Positions 1 to 8,422 of a DNA stretch of 64,000 nucleotides are shown here, piece by piece (position 1 is the first letter of the stretch; each line of letters begins with the position of its first letter). Below the pieces are notes generated by a model that worked only from the letters and a program-made list of their open reading frames with translations, was not told the DNA's origin and searched no databases. A program made the translations under genes and the position numbers. Source of the DNA: Saccharothrix saharensis (lineage in GTDB: Bacteria; Actinomycetota; Actinomycetes; Mycobacteriales; Pseudonocardiaceae); NCBI RefSeq assembly GCF_006716745.1, contig NZ_VFPP01000001.1, positions 248,001 through 312,000 of the forward strand, in the 5' to 3' direction.

Positions 1-372
1 GATGTTCAGGCCGCCGCCGACCAGCTTGGCGTCGGTCCCCAGGCCGATGATCGTCTTGTCGGACGCGACGGCGTGCATGCCGTCGCTGGTGCCGGTCGGC
101 AGCGTGATCGTGCCCTTGACCTGCACGACCAGCGGTTCCGGCCGGGAGATGTAGTCGAGGAACCGGGCGGTGGTGGTGGCGGTGACGACGGCGCCGCCCG
201 CGCCGCCGGTCGTGCCGTTCTGTCCCAATGCGTTCACCGAGGCGAACCCGTCCGCGGTGGTCGCCGCCGACGCCGGTGCGGCGCCGGGCAGGACGACCGT
301 GGTCGTGGCGAGCGCGGCGGCGGCCACGACGACCTTCAGCAGGGCGCGCCGGTTCCCGGAAGATGTGGGCAT
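1..372 (-). CDS. Secreted pectate lyase (PL1 type), N-terminal part
   Basis: Only the first 124 codons lie in the window; the gene runs off the left edge. The product starts MPTSSGNRRALLKVVVAAAA, with a twin-Arg-like/hydrophobic signal peptide ending near an A-S-A-A site, so it is predicted to be exported. The mature part (about residues 38-124) has the opening of actinobacterial polysaccharide lyase family 1 enzymes: GFASVNALGQNGTTGGAGG, then a stretch ending VVQVKGTITL and SDKTIIGLG, the first rungs of the parallel beta-helix. Family members cleave polygalacturonate by beta-elimination with Ca2+. The catalytic half is outside the window. The ATG at 372 is preceded by a GGGAGAGGAAA-type ribosome site. 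A promoter and operators are visible upstream (437-464, 417-430, 489-535), pointing to substrate-controlled expression. Confidence 0.82.
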   Translation of the reverse strand, partial: MPTSSGNRRALLKVVVAAAALATTTVVLPGAAPASAATTADGFASVNALGQNGTTGGAGGAVVTATTTARFLDYISRPEPLVVQVKGTITLPTGTSDGMHAVASDKTIIGLGTDAKLVGGGLNI

Positions 373-416
373 GGCGATTTCCTCTCCCGTATGAGGGGTG
401 AGTGCAGGGGTTATCG

Positions 417-430
417 GGAAAGCGCTCTCT
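417..430. promoter_or_regulatory. LacI-type operator in pectate lyase promoter
   Basis: The plus strand reads GGAAAGCGCTCTCT, one mismatch from the symmetric GGAAAGCGCTTTCC type seen for many actinobacterial LacI-family regulators. It sits about 50 nt upstream of the ATG at 372 and over the expected transcription start of the promoter at 437-464, where a repressor would block initiation. The regulator is not in the window. Confidence 0.6.
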
Positions 431-436
431 GATCGC

Positions 437-464
437 ACCGTAGCGCAAGTTTCGGGCGTGTCAA
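437..464 (-). promoter_or_regulatory. Promoter of the pectate lyase gene
   Basis: On the minus strand a TTGACA (-35, positions 464-459) is followed after 16 nt by TACGGT (-10, positions 442-437). Both match housekeeping sigma promoters, the -35 exactly. Transcription would start near 430, inside the operator at 417-430, leaving a leader of about 58 nt. Confidence 0.6.
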
Positions 465-488
465 CGGCTGTTGGCGTCCCGCAGGCGG

Positions 489-535
489 GGTTCACATATG
501 TGGCGTTCTATTCGACGGCGTGGTTCACATATGTG
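489..535. promoter_or_regulatory. Duplicated palindromic 14-mer upstream of pectate lyase promoter
   Basis: The 14-mer GGTTCACATATGTG occurs identically at 489-502 and 522-535. Each copy contains the perfect palindrome CACATATGTG. The copies are 33 bp apart, about three helical turns, so two dimers would bind the same DNA face. They lie upstream of the -35 element, as expected for an activator or a second regulator. The A/T-rich core stands out in this GC-rich DNA. Confidence 0.5.
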
Positions 536-681
536 TCACCGGACGCCCATTCCGGGTCGCCGGGAATGCTCCGCGCGGCCATTATCGCCCGCCGCGTCCG
601 AAGGCGGTGCTGGTCTGGAACCGCCGACCGCGCCCCGCCGGGCTCGTCCCGGAGAGTCGCGGTGGCACGGGGTTCCAGCGG

Positions 682-755
682 TGCCCCCACCAGGAGTCGA
701 ACCTGGGACCTCGCCGTTCGTAGCGGCGCGCTCTGTCCTGCTGAGCCATGGGGGC
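682..755 (-). tRNA. tRNA-Arg (anticodon ACG)
   Basis: The minus strand folds as a complete cloverleaf of 74 nt: acceptor arms GCCCCCA/TGGGGGC with discriminator A, D stem GCTC/GAGC, anticodon stem CGCCG/CGGCG around loop CTACGAA (anticodon ACG, reading CGN Arg codons after A34 modification), variable loop AGGTC, and T arm CCAGG-TTCGACT-CCTGG. The 3' CCA is not encoded. The gene stands alone. Confidence 0.95.
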
Positions 756-800
756 CTGGTATCACCGGGAGTTCGATTGTTTCCGCGGTCCGGTGGATTC

Positions 801-826
801 TCTTCTCCGGGTGTCCGGAAAAGAGA
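801..826. other. Hairpin upstream of the tRNA gene
   Basis: Arms CTCTTCTCCGG and CCGGAAAAGAG pair over 11 positions with one mismatch around a 4-nt loop. It lies between the tRNA 5' end and the HEAT-repeat gene; no T-tract follows. It could be a terminator or a binding site. The rest of 756-1057 shows no gene. Confidence 0.3.
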
Positions 827-1057
827 AAGCCGCCCTGGTCGGTTCCCCGACGGGCGACTCCCGGCACCGGACCTTTCAACAGGTCACGGCGGGGAGCACG
901 GGCCGCCCGATCGGCGTCGACGCGTGTTCGGCATGTCCGCTCCTCGGCTCGGTGTGCGCACATCGTGCCGACCGCGCCGCGGCACCGTCAAACTATTTCC
1001 GCGGGCATTGTCGCGAAACCGGTGGCGGGCGGCCCGCCGGGTGACCAGAATCCCGCC

Positions 1058-4000
1058 GTGACCACCGCGCGAAGCTTGCTCAAGGATTTGGACCCGCTGC
1101 CGCACGGCGCGCGTCAACGGCTCCTCGCCCGCACCGCCCGCGAGCTGACCGGCTCACCCGCGTTGGACGCGCTGCTGGGCGAGTTGGACCGGCACGGCGG
1201 GTTCGAGCGGCGGCTGGCGTTGCACCTCGCGCACGTGGCGGGCCACCGCGAGCACGTGACGCGCTGCCTGTCGGCCCGCGAGACGGCGGTGGTGCGCCAG
1301 GCCATCGGCGTGGCCATTCGGCTGGACCTGCCCTCCGGAGTGTTCCTGGACCGGCTGCCGCACCTGCCGTCCGCGCTGCGGCAGACCCTCTACACCACCG
1401 TGCGCCGCCACCGGCGTCGCGCGCTCGCTGAACAGTTGCTGCCGGTCGTGCGCGCCACGTTCGGCGACCACGAGGCCGTCGGCCTGCTGCCGGTGTGCTC
1501 CTCGGCCGTGGTCGCGGCGGCGTTGCGGGACCTGGAGCACGCGGTGACCAACTGGACCTCGCTGGGCCGTCGCCACCCGGCCGTGCTGCTCGACTTCGTG
1601 ACGGCCGAGCTGGACGCCACGGCGCCGGTGGCGTGGCCGACGGTGTGGCACCGGTTCGGCGCGGCCGTCGTCGGCGCCGCGCCGGCCGAACCGGACCGCG
1701 CGCTGGACCTGCTGGCCCGCGTGCTGCCGCACGCCCCGCTGCCGTGGCAGCTCGACGGGACGATCGGCGGCCTCGCCCGGCACGCGCCCACGCGCGTGGC
1801 CCGCCTGTTGGCCGACCCGCGCCGGACCGGCCGCCTGCCGCGACGGCGGTCCCTGTGGCGCGCGCTGGCCGGGACCGGTGACGAGGAGCTGACGGCCCTC
1901 GCCCGCCTGCTCGACGGCCCGGACCTGGCGCGGTTCCTGCACGCCGTCGCGCCGTCCCGGCGGGCGGCGGTGTTCACCGGCGCGTTCGGCGACCGCCCGG
2001 ACGCGCCCCTGGCCGCCGTGGACGAACTGCCCGCGTCGGCCCGGCCCGCGGTCGCCCGCCGGCTGTCGGCACTGCGCCGGGTCGCCGACGACCCGGCCCG
2101 CCGCCTGGCCGTCACCGCGCGCCTGGACTGGGCCGACGCCCGGGACGTGCTGCTCGCCGCGACCCGCCGCGCCACCGCCGCCGAGCGTGCCGAGGCCTAC
2201 CCGCTGTACCTGGCCGCGGCCGCCGCCACCCGCGACCCCGAGGTGGTCGGCGGCGTGGTCGCGGGCCTGACCAGGCTCGCCAACGAGCAGGACCCGGTGC
2301 GGTCGGTGGCGCTGGCCGCCCTCGCCGCGATCCCGGCGTGGTTGTTCCGCCCGACCGAGGCCGACGCGCTGACCAAGCTGATGACCGACGCCACCGAGGC
2401 ACGCGACTGCTCCTGGCAGACCAAGAACGCGGTGCGCGCCCTGGCCGACGCGCTGATCCGCGAAGGCGCGGTGTCCCGGCGCCCGGACCTGGTCGAGGCC
2501 GGTCTGGCCGGTCTGGGTCACCTGGGCGGCTCGGTGCCGTGGATCAACCTGCACGGCCTGGACCGCGCGCTGCCGCGGGGCGCCGAGCACCAGGTGGTGG
2601 AGGCGCTGGCACCCCGGCTGACCGCGGACGCCCGGCGCGGCCGGTTCGAGGTGTTGCTCGCGCTGGCCGCGGGACTGGGTCGGCGGGCGTGGCACGTGCC
2701 CGCCGTGCAGGACCTGCTGGACCAGGCGCGGTCGGCCAAGGACGACGGCGTGGTGCGGCGCGCGGTGGACCTGTGGCTCGCGCCGCCGCGCCACCGGGAC
2801 GAGCGGGTGGAGCGTGTGTTCCGCGACGACCCGTCCACCATCACGGTGCCCGCCGTGCTCCGGGCGATCGCGCTGCGCCGCACCGACCTGCTGGACCGGG
2901 TGATCGGCCGGCCGGTGCACGGCCGGTTCCTGCGGCGCGGCGTGCGGTACGTGCCGCCGTTCCGGCAGTGCTTCGACCGGTGGCTGCCGCGCCAGGTGGA
3001 GGCGCACGCCGCCGAACTGGTCGCGCTGGGCACGTCCCGCCGCGCCAACCCGTTCGAACGGGCGTCGGCCGTGCGGTCGCTCGGCCGGGTGCCGGGCACG
3101 GTCGACCGGGTGCGCGGGTTCCTCGCCGACGACGCGGTGCAGGTGGCGGAGGCGGCGCTGGCCGCGTCGGCGTGGACCGACGAGCCCGCCGACGTGGTGC
3201 CCGACCTGCTGGCCCACTTCGACACCGACCGGGCGCGGGTCGCCGTCTACGCGGTGACCCGGTGCGCCCGGTTCACCGCCCCGGACCGGCTCGGCGCGCT
3301 GCTCGCCCCCGCGCTGGCGGGGCCGAAGGTGACCGCCCGCAAGGAGGCGGCCCGGCTGATGGCGCAGCACCGCGTTCCGGGTGCGGCGGAGGCGTTGAGG
3401 CGGGCGTGGGAGGGCGCGCACCGCGACGTGCGCCGTGCCCTGGTGTCGGCGACGCGCTGGTTCCCGGACGACGAGGCCGCGTGGGAGCTGCTGTCCCGGG
3501 CCGTCGCCGACGAGCACGCGGTGGCGAGCGCGGTGGTCCAGTGGCCCGACGGGGTGCCTCGTCGGCACCGGGCCCGGTACGCCGAGCTGGTGCGCGTGCT
3601 CGCGGGCTCGACCGACCCGGACACCGCCCGGCTCGGGCTGGGCGCGTTGCCGCACTGGACGCGCTGGTCGCCGGGCGGCACGGACCTGCTGGTCGACCGG
3701 GTGACCGACCTCGGCGACACGGCGACCTGGCGGCCCGCGCTGACCGCGCTGGTGGAGCTGTCCGCCGCGACGGCGGACGTGACGCCCCTGCGTGCCGCGG
3801 TCGCGTCCCTGCTCGCCGCGGACGGCGGGCTCGACGCGGAGGAGGACCGCGACCTGCCGGCGCGGCAGCGGATCGCGGCGCTCGTGCGGCACCTGGCCGA
3901 CACGCGTGACGCCGACCGGTCGCGTGCGGCGGCACGAGCGCTGGTCGGGGCCTTGGTCGACGCCGGCTACCGCTCGTGGGCGGTGAAGCTGGCGGTGGTC

Positions 4001-4333
4001 GCCGTGCCGTGGGAGGAGCCGGGCGCGGAGCTCGACGGGTTGCGCGAGGTGGCACGGCTCGCGGCGGGCCCGGTCTGGACGTGGCGGGCCGCCGAGGAGG
4101 TGGCGGGCGTGCTCCCGGCCGTGGTGCGGCGCGTGTCCCCGGCACGGCTGCTCGACGTGGCCGGGGCCCTGGTGGCCGGGGGAGCGGCGGCGGTGGCGCT
4201 GGCGGTCGTGACCGCGGCCGGTCGGGACGCCGGGTGGCCCGCGCCGTGGCGCGAGCTGCTGCGCGGCCTGCGCCGGCACGGCGACCCGGACGTGCGCGAG
4301 GCGGCGTCGGACGTGTTCACCAGCCAGGAGTGA
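1058..4333 (+). CDS. Large HEAT-repeat-like cytoplasmic protein of unknown function
   Basis: A 1091-residue protein starting VTTARSLLKDLDPLPHG. The frame is open further upstream but there it crosses the tRNA and the lyase promoter, so the GTG at 1058 is chosen; no strong ribosome site is visible. There is no signal peptide or membrane segment. The sequence is a long run of 30-40-residue amphipathic helix pairs rich in Arg, Ala and Leu (for example SVALAALAAIPAWLF, ALVSATRWFPDDEAAWELL), typical of HEAT/Armadillo-type scaffolds that bind partners through a curved surface. I see no catalytic motif. Such giant HEAT proteins occur singly in actinomycetes without a known role. Codon use fits its neighbours. 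Function unknown. Confidence 0.72.
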   Translation: MTTARSLLKDLDPLPHGARQRLLARTARELTGSPALDALLGELDRHGGFERRLALHLAHVAGHREHVTRCLSARETAVVRQAIGVAIRLDLPSGVFLDRLPHLPSALRQTLYTTVRRHRRRALAEQLLPVVRATFGDHEAVGLLPVCSSAVVAAALRDLEHAVTNWTSLGRRHPAVLLDFVTAELDATAPVAWPTVWHRFGAAVVGAAPAEPDRALDLLARVLPHAPLPWQLDGTIGGLARHAPTRVARLLADPRRTGRLPRRRSLWRALAGTGDEELTALARLLDGPDLARFLHAVAPSRRAAVFTGAFGDRPDAPLAAVDELPASARPAVARRLSALRRVADDPARRLAVTARLDWADARDVLLAATRRATAAERAEAYPLYLAAAAATRDPEVVGGVVAGLTRLANEQDPVRSVALAALAAIPAWLFRPTEADALTKLMTDATEARDCSWQTKNAVRALADALIREGAVSRRPDLVEAGLAGLGHLGGSVPWINLHGLDRALPRGAEHQVVEALAPRLTADARRGRFEVLLALAAGLGRRAWHVPAVQDLLDQARSAKDDGVVRRAVDLWLAPPRHRDERVERVFRDDPSTITVPAVLRAIALRRTDLLDRVIGRPVHGRFLRRGVRYVPPFRQCFDRWLPRQVEAHAAELVALGTSRRANPFERASAVRSLGRVPGTVDRVRGFLADDAVQVAEAALAASAWTDEPADVVPDLLAHFDTDRARVAVYAVTRCARFTAPDRLGALLAPALAGPKVTARKEAARLMAQHRVPGAAEALRRAWEGAHRDVRRALVSATRWFPDDEAAWELLSRAVADEHAVASAVVQWPDGVPRRHRARYAELVRVLAGSTDPDTARLGLGALPHWTRWSPGGTDLLVDRVTDLGDTATWRPALTALVELSAATADVTPLRAAVASLLAADGGLDAEEDRDLPARQRIAALVRHLADTRDADRSRAAARALVGALVDAGYRSWAVKLAVVAVPWEEPGAELDGLREVARLAAGPVWTWRAAEEVAGVLPAVVRRVSPARLLDVAGALVAGGAAAVALAVVTAAGRDAGWPAPWRELLRGLRRHGDPDVREAASDVFTSQE

Positions 4334-4411
4334 ACCCGGACGTCGCATTGCGGGCGCGGGCGCGGGGTCGTTGAATCGGGTCCGCGACCCGCCGAACCCC
4401 AGGAGCCACCG

Positions 4412-5026
4412 ATGACCGAGCTGGTGCTGGACCCGAAGACGACCGCGCTGGTGCTGATCGAGTACCAGAACGACTTCACCAGCGAGGGCGGCGTGCTGCA
4501 CGGCGCGGTCAGCGAGGTGATGGGCACGACCGGCATGCTGCCCAAGACCGTGGCGCTGGTGGAGGCGGCACGGGCGGCCGGGGTGACGGTGATGCACGCG
4601 CCCATCACCTTCGTCGAGGGCTACCACGAGCTCTCGTCGCACCCCTACGGCATCCTCAAGGGCGTCGTGGACGGCAAGGCGTTCGTCAAGGGCAGCTGGG
4701 GCGCGGCGATCGTGGACGACCTCGCGCCCCGCGACGGGGACATCGTGGTCGAGGGCAAGCGGGGGCTGGACACGTTCGCCAGCACGAACCTCGACTTCAT
4801 CCTCCGCGGCAAGGGCATCACCACCATCGTGCTCGGCGGGTTCCTGACCAACTGCTGCGTCGAGTCCACCATGCGCACCGGTTACGAGAACGGCTACAAG
4901 GTCGTCACCCTGACCGACTGCGTGGCCGCCACGTCGCAGGAGGAGCACGACAACGCGTTGCGCTTCGACTTCCCGATGTTCTCGGTGCCGGTGACGGCCG
5001 ACGACGTGATCGCCGCCCTGTCCTGA
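4412..5026 (+). CDS. Isochorismatase-family cysteine hydrolase
   Basis: A 204-residue soluble protein with the isochorismatase/nicotinamidase fold. Conserved pieces are ALVLIEYQNDFTSEGG (residues 12-27), the lysine of VEGKRGLDTF (K116) and the nucleophile region LTNCCVESTMRTGYENGY (C149). The family hydrolyses amides, vinyl ethers or imides through a Cys-Asp-Lys triad. The first triad position, usually Asp in (V/I)D.QNDF, is Glu17 here; this IEYQNDF variant is common in one subfamily and probably marks different substrates. AGGAG lies 8 nt before the ATG. It stands alone, 54 nt before a phosphotransferase gene. The substrate is not predictable. Confidence 0.85.
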   Translation: MTELVLDPKTTALVLIEYQNDFTSEGGVLHGAVSEVMGTTGMLPKTVALVEAARAAGVTVMHAPITFVEGYHELSSHPYGILKGVVDGKAFVKGSWGAAIVDDLAPRDGDIVVEGKRGLDTFASTNLDFILRGKGITTIVLGGFLTNCCVESTMRTGYENGYKVVTLTDCVAATSQEEHDNALRFDFPMFSVPVTADDVIAALS

Positions 5027-5080
5027 CCGGCGCCGCGCCGACCGGATATTCCGGCGACAGCGTCGGCCGTCCCCGCCAGG

Positions 5081-5836
5081 ATGGCCGACGTGGAAGAGGT
5101 CGAGGTCGTCGTCGCCCACAGCCGGCGGGTGACGCTGCGCGTCGGTGACGTGTTCCTCAAGGTCGACGTCGACCCGGCGCACGCCGATGTCGAGGTGCGG
5201 GCGATGGCCCTGGCGCCGATCCCCACCCCGGCGGTGCTCTGGCGCGAGCCGCCCGCGCTGGCGATCGCCGCCGTGCCCGGCAAGGCGCTCGGCGTCCTCG
5301 GCGCGCCGTCGACCGCGTCACCGGCGGCGTGGGCCGCGGCGGGTGCGGCCATCCGGAAGCTGCACGACGCCCCGCTGCCGCCGTGGCCGGGACCGGTGCT
5401 CGAAGACCTGGCGGCGGAGCTCGACCGGGAGTGCGCGTGGTTGCTCGCCAACGGCGTCCTGCCCGCCGAGGTGGTGCGGCGCAACCGCGAGATCGCCGAG
5501 GCCGCGCTCCGGCCGTGGGAACCGGCGTTCATCCACGGCGACCTTCAGATCACGCACGTGTTCGTGGACGGCGACGAGGTCACCGGCGTCATCGACTGGT
5601 CGGAGGCCGCCCCCGGCGACGCCCTGTTCGACCTGGCGACCCTGACCCTCGGGCACGAGGAACGCCTGGACGACCTGCTGGTCGGCTACGGCGACGCCGT
5701 TGACCGGGACGTGATCCGCGGCTGGTGGTCGCTGCGCGGCCTGACGGCGTCGCGCTGGCTGATCGAGCACGGCTTCGACCCGGACGCGCCGGGGTGCGAG
5801 TTCGACGTGCTCAGGGCCCGGATGGGGGAGCCCTAG
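5081..5836 (+). CDS. Aminoglycoside phosphotransferase-fold kinase
   Basis: A 251-residue protein of the APH/choline kinase fold. The catalytic loop is FIHGDLQITHVFVDGDEVTG (about residues 149-168), with Asp of HGDLQ as base, followed by VIDWSEAAPGDALFDLATLTL, whose first Asp binds Mg2+. The N-terminal lobe is short, as in small homologues that act on metabolites rather than drugs. The ATG at 5081 has only a weak AGG in front, so a slightly later GTG is possible. The stop overlaps the stop of the convergent haloperoxidase gene by 4 nt. Substrate unknown; nothing nearby points to aminoglycoside resistance. Confidence 0.78.
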   Translation: MADVEEVEVVVAHSRRVTLRVGDVFLKVDVDPAHADVEVRAMALAPIPTPAVLWREPPALAIAAVPGKALGVLGAPSTASPAAWAAAGAAIRKLHDAPLPPWPGPVLEDLAAELDRECAWLLANGVLPAEVVRRNREIAEAALRPWEPAFIHGDLQITHVFVDGDEVTGVIDWSEAAPGDALFDLATLTLGHEERLDDLLVGYGDAVDRDVIRGWWSLRGLTASRWLIEHGFDPDAPGCEFDVLRARMGEP

Positions 5837-7089
5837 CGGCGTGGTCGGAAGTAGCGCTCCGCGATGTGCTCGCCCACCGCCCGGCCGAGCGCGGTGCCGT
5901 CCACGTCGGCGGAGCGGAAGTGGATCCCGGCCCAGATCCGCGCGCCGACCACCTCGGCGGTGGCGTCCGAGAAGCGGTCGAAGCGCCGGGTGGTGCCGCT
6001 GTCGACGCTGAAGGCGCTGAATGGGACGTCGTCGCGGCCGAAGAAGCGGGCGTAAGCGGTCATCTGCGCGGCCGTGCGGCAGGTGTGCCCGGAGGGGTGG
6101 TCCGGGTTCGGCGGCGTGATCACCAGCGGCGTCCAGTCGGGATCGGCGGCGGTGGCGGGGTTGCCGTCGGTGTCGGCGGACCGGATCGCCGTGATCGGCC
6201 GCCAGAAGTGCCAGAACTCCTTGTCGTTCGCGCAGGCGATCGCGCCGTCCGTGCCGGTGAAGTCGGCCAGCGCGTAGAACCGCGCCGTGTCCAGCACGTC
6301 GAGTCGCCGGCCGACGGCCAGGTCGCGCTTCATCCCCCAGCTGACGGACCGCCGGTCGTGCCACCACAGCGCCGCGTCCGTCTGGTCCGCGGTGCGCTCG
6401 GTGCTCGTCGCCGCACCGAGCCGCTTCACCTCGTCGAAATCGCGGGTGTAGGTGTCACTCGTGACCGCGGGCGGCCCGGGGGTGCGGAACATCGCCGCGT
6501 CCGGGATGGCGAACGGCGTGAGGAAGCCGACCCAGGCGCCGGTGTTGGCGAAGTCGGGCGGAGTGGGTCGGTACTCACCGGGCTCGACGCCGACCGTCCA
6601 GGGCCGGGGGTCGAACGCGCCGTCGTCCTGCCGTGCCGCGACCATCGCGGCCGCGGCCTCCGCTCCGACCCGCACCCCGCCACGCTTCGCCGGCCCGTCC
6701 GGGACGCGGGCCAGCCACTGCAGGTACTGCGCGCGCAGCCGGCCCCGCTGCGCCGGGAAGATCGCGTCGAGCACCCGGTAGGCGGCCGTGCCGACGGCGG
6801 CGTCGGTCGACTCGCGGCAATCGGCGCGCGGTGCCACGAGATAGGGCCGGTACGGCGTGCCCTCGATGGCGTTCACCGCGTCGTAGACCGCGCCGTTGAC
6901 CATCGCGAACCCCCGCCCGGCGACCTGCGGCGGCGACTGGTGGGCGACGTCCCAGATGGCGGTCTGCGCGTTGAGGTCCCACACGACGACCGCGTTGGGT
7001 GACGGAACTCCTGTTGCCTGTGGGGCGAAGGTGAGCGGCGCGCTCAGCGCGAGCACGGCGAGCACCACCGCGCGGCGTGTCCTGATCAT
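5833..7089 (-). CDS. Exported vanadium-dependent haloperoxidase-like / PAP2-fold protein
   Basis: A 418-residue protein starting MIRTRRAVVLAVLALSAPL, a signal peptide ending near FAPQATG. The body is all-helical with the vanadate/phosphate pocket pieces of the PAP2-haloperoxidase superfamily: NDKEFWHFWRPITAIR (Lys and Arg), PDHPSGHTCRTAAQM (the PSGH block) and ARIWAGIHFRSADVDG (Arg-His). These enzymes either oxidise halides with H2O2 or hydrolyse phosphate esters, and sequence does not separate the two here. The ATG at 7089 has GGGGG in front. A longer open frame upstream runs into the LuxR gene and is not used. It may be co-transcribed with the LuxR regulator 95 nt upstream. Confidence 0.82.
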   Translation of the reverse strand: MIRTRRAVVLAVLALSAPLTFAPQATGVPSPNAVVVWDLNAQTAIWDVAHQSPPQVAGRGFAMVNGAVYDAVNAIEGTPYRPYLVAPRADCRESTDAAVGTAAYRVLDAIFPAQRGRLRAQYLQWLARVPDGPAKRGGVRVGAEAAAAMVAARQDDGAFDPRPWTVGVEPGEYRPTPPDFANTGAWVGFLTPFAIPDAAMFRTPGPPAVTSDTYTRDFDEVKRLGAATSTERTADQTDAALWWHDRRSVSWGMKRDLAVGRRLDVLDTARFYALADFTGTDGAIACANDKEFWHFWRPITAIRSADTDGNPATAADPDWTPLVITPPNPDHPSGHTCRTAAQMTAYARFFGRDDVPFSAFSVDSGTTRRFDRFSDATAEVVGARIWAGIHFRSADVDGTALGRAVGEHIAERYFRPRR

Positions 7090-7184
7090 CGTCAACCCCC
7101 GGGGGTATCCGGACCGTGTCGACACCGCTACGCAGCGTATCGCCGTGCATTCCGCCCACGCAATAGCGCCCCGCCCGGCTGGGG

Positions 7185-8207
7185 TCAGCCCCAGTACGGG
7201 TCGGCTCCGCGGGTCAGGCGGGCCAGGTCGCCCGGGCCCGAGGGGGACGGGCGGATGAAGCCGGCTCGCGCGGCGACGCCGGCCGCCTCGCCGCGCGACT
7301 GGCAGTCGAGCTTGGTGAGCAGGCGTTCGACGTAGGTCTCCACCGTGCGGCGGCTGACCACCAGCGCCTCGGCGATCGCCTGGTTGCTCAGGCCCGCGAC
7401 CAGACCGGTGGCGATGTCCAGCTCGCGGGCGGTGAGGTTGGCGGTGTTCTCGAACGCCGTGCAGGCCGCGATCACGCCGCCGCCGCGCGGGCCGTCGGTG
7501 ACGCGCAGCAGGCGCACGCGGTGCCAGCCGTCCTCGGCCGGCCACAGGAACGGCACGGTGCGCACGCCCAGCGCGGCGAACCGCTCGGCCAGCGCGCGCA
7601 GCCCGGGGTCGTGCGTGAGCGGCGCGGGGGAGCGGCCCGTGACCGGCGCCTGGACCGGCAGCACCCAGCTCGCCGTCCACTCCGGACCGAACCACGCGTC
7701 GAGCCGGGGGTGGTGCAGCGGGTCGACTCGGCGGGCCAGGAAGGTGCCCACCTCGGCGACGAACCGGCGGGTCCGCTCGTCGAACGCCGAGCGCTCCGGC
7801 GCGTTCAGGTGCAGCACCCCGACCACCTGCCGGGGCCCCAGCTTGAGCGTCGCCGACAGGCCGTCCTCGAACCCGGCGGGCCGCAGCTGCTCCTGGTAGT
7901 GCGGCGAGTCGCGGAAGTTGTGCGGCATGTCGTCCATCAGCAGCGGCACGGGCGAGTCGAACAGCTGGCCGCCCCACTTCGTCCTGGGCAGCTCGTGCGC
8001 CAGCTCCCGGCTGATGGTCCGGTGGTAGCCGTGCTCGGCCATGACCACGAACCGCCGCGCCACCGGGTCCCACCCGGTCACCTGGACCGCGCACATCAGC
8101 GGCACGGCCTGGCGCAGGCCGGCGAACACCTCGTCCCACTCGACGTCCGCCGCGCTGCCGAGGGCGGCGCCGATGCGCAGCGCCGAGGCCACCCGGGTGG
8201 TGTCCAT
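7185..8207 (-). CDS. LuxR-family transcription regulator with GAF-like sensor
   Basis: A 340-residue regulator. Residues about 1-170 resemble a GAF-type ligand domain (AVQVTGWDPVARRFVVMAEHG; VGVLHLNAPERSAFDERTRRF). The C-terminal 65 residues are a LuxR helix-turn-helix: ANLTARELDIATGLVAGLSN followed by QAIAEALVVSRRTVETYVERL. There is no receiver domain, so it probably senses a small molecule directly. The ATG at 8207 has AGGAGG 6 nt upstream. It reads toward the haloperoxidase gene, the likeliest target, and is divergent from the flavin monooxygenase gene. Confidence 0.85.
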   Translation of the reverse strand: MDTTRVASALRIGAALGSAADVEWDEVFAGLRQAVPLMCAVQVTGWDPVARRFVVMAEHGYHRTISRELAHELPRTKWGGQLFDSPVPLLMDDMPHNFRDSPHYQEQLRPAGFEDGLSATLKLGPRQVVGVLHLNAPERSAFDERTRRFVAEVGTFLARRVDPLHHPRLDAWFGPEWTASWVLPVQAPVTGRSPAPLTHDPGLRALAERFAALGVRTVPFLWPAEDGWHRVRLLRVTDGPRGGGVIAACTAFENTANLTARELDIATGLVAGLSNQAIAEALVVSRRTVETYVERLLTKLDCQSRGEAAGVAARAGFIRPSPSGPGDLARLTRGADPYWG

Positions 8208-8422
8208 CGCGCCTCCTTGGTGAGCGGGGCAAACGGCGTAGGCGGACAACCTACGCGGACCGCGTGACCCGGACAACCACGCCGTTCGGCACCGCGCGCC
8301 GCAGGTCGACGGGGGTTCCCGGCTGTCGGCCGCGATCGGGGATGACAGCTCTGGCCACCGCGTCGGGCGGGCGGGACGATGGGTGTGCCGGACGGGTCGG
8401 ACCAGCGGGGAGGTGGCGGCCG

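Noticed and set aside
682-755. Prophage or integrative element attached to tRNA-Arg
   Set aside because: tRNA 3' ends are common attachment sites, but I see no integrase gene and no repeated tRNA 3' segment in the window.
398-1057. Extension of the HEAT gene frame upstream to an ATG at 398
   Set aside because: It would cross the tRNA-Arg gene and the pectate lyase promoter. The translation changes character sharply at 1058, where the helical repeats begin.
1154-5182. Open frame of about 1340 codons on the minus strand opposite the HEAT and isochorismatase genes
   Set aside because: It spans two clearly coding plus-strand genes and reads as Arg/Gly/Pro/His-rich noise; high GC removes stop codons by chance.
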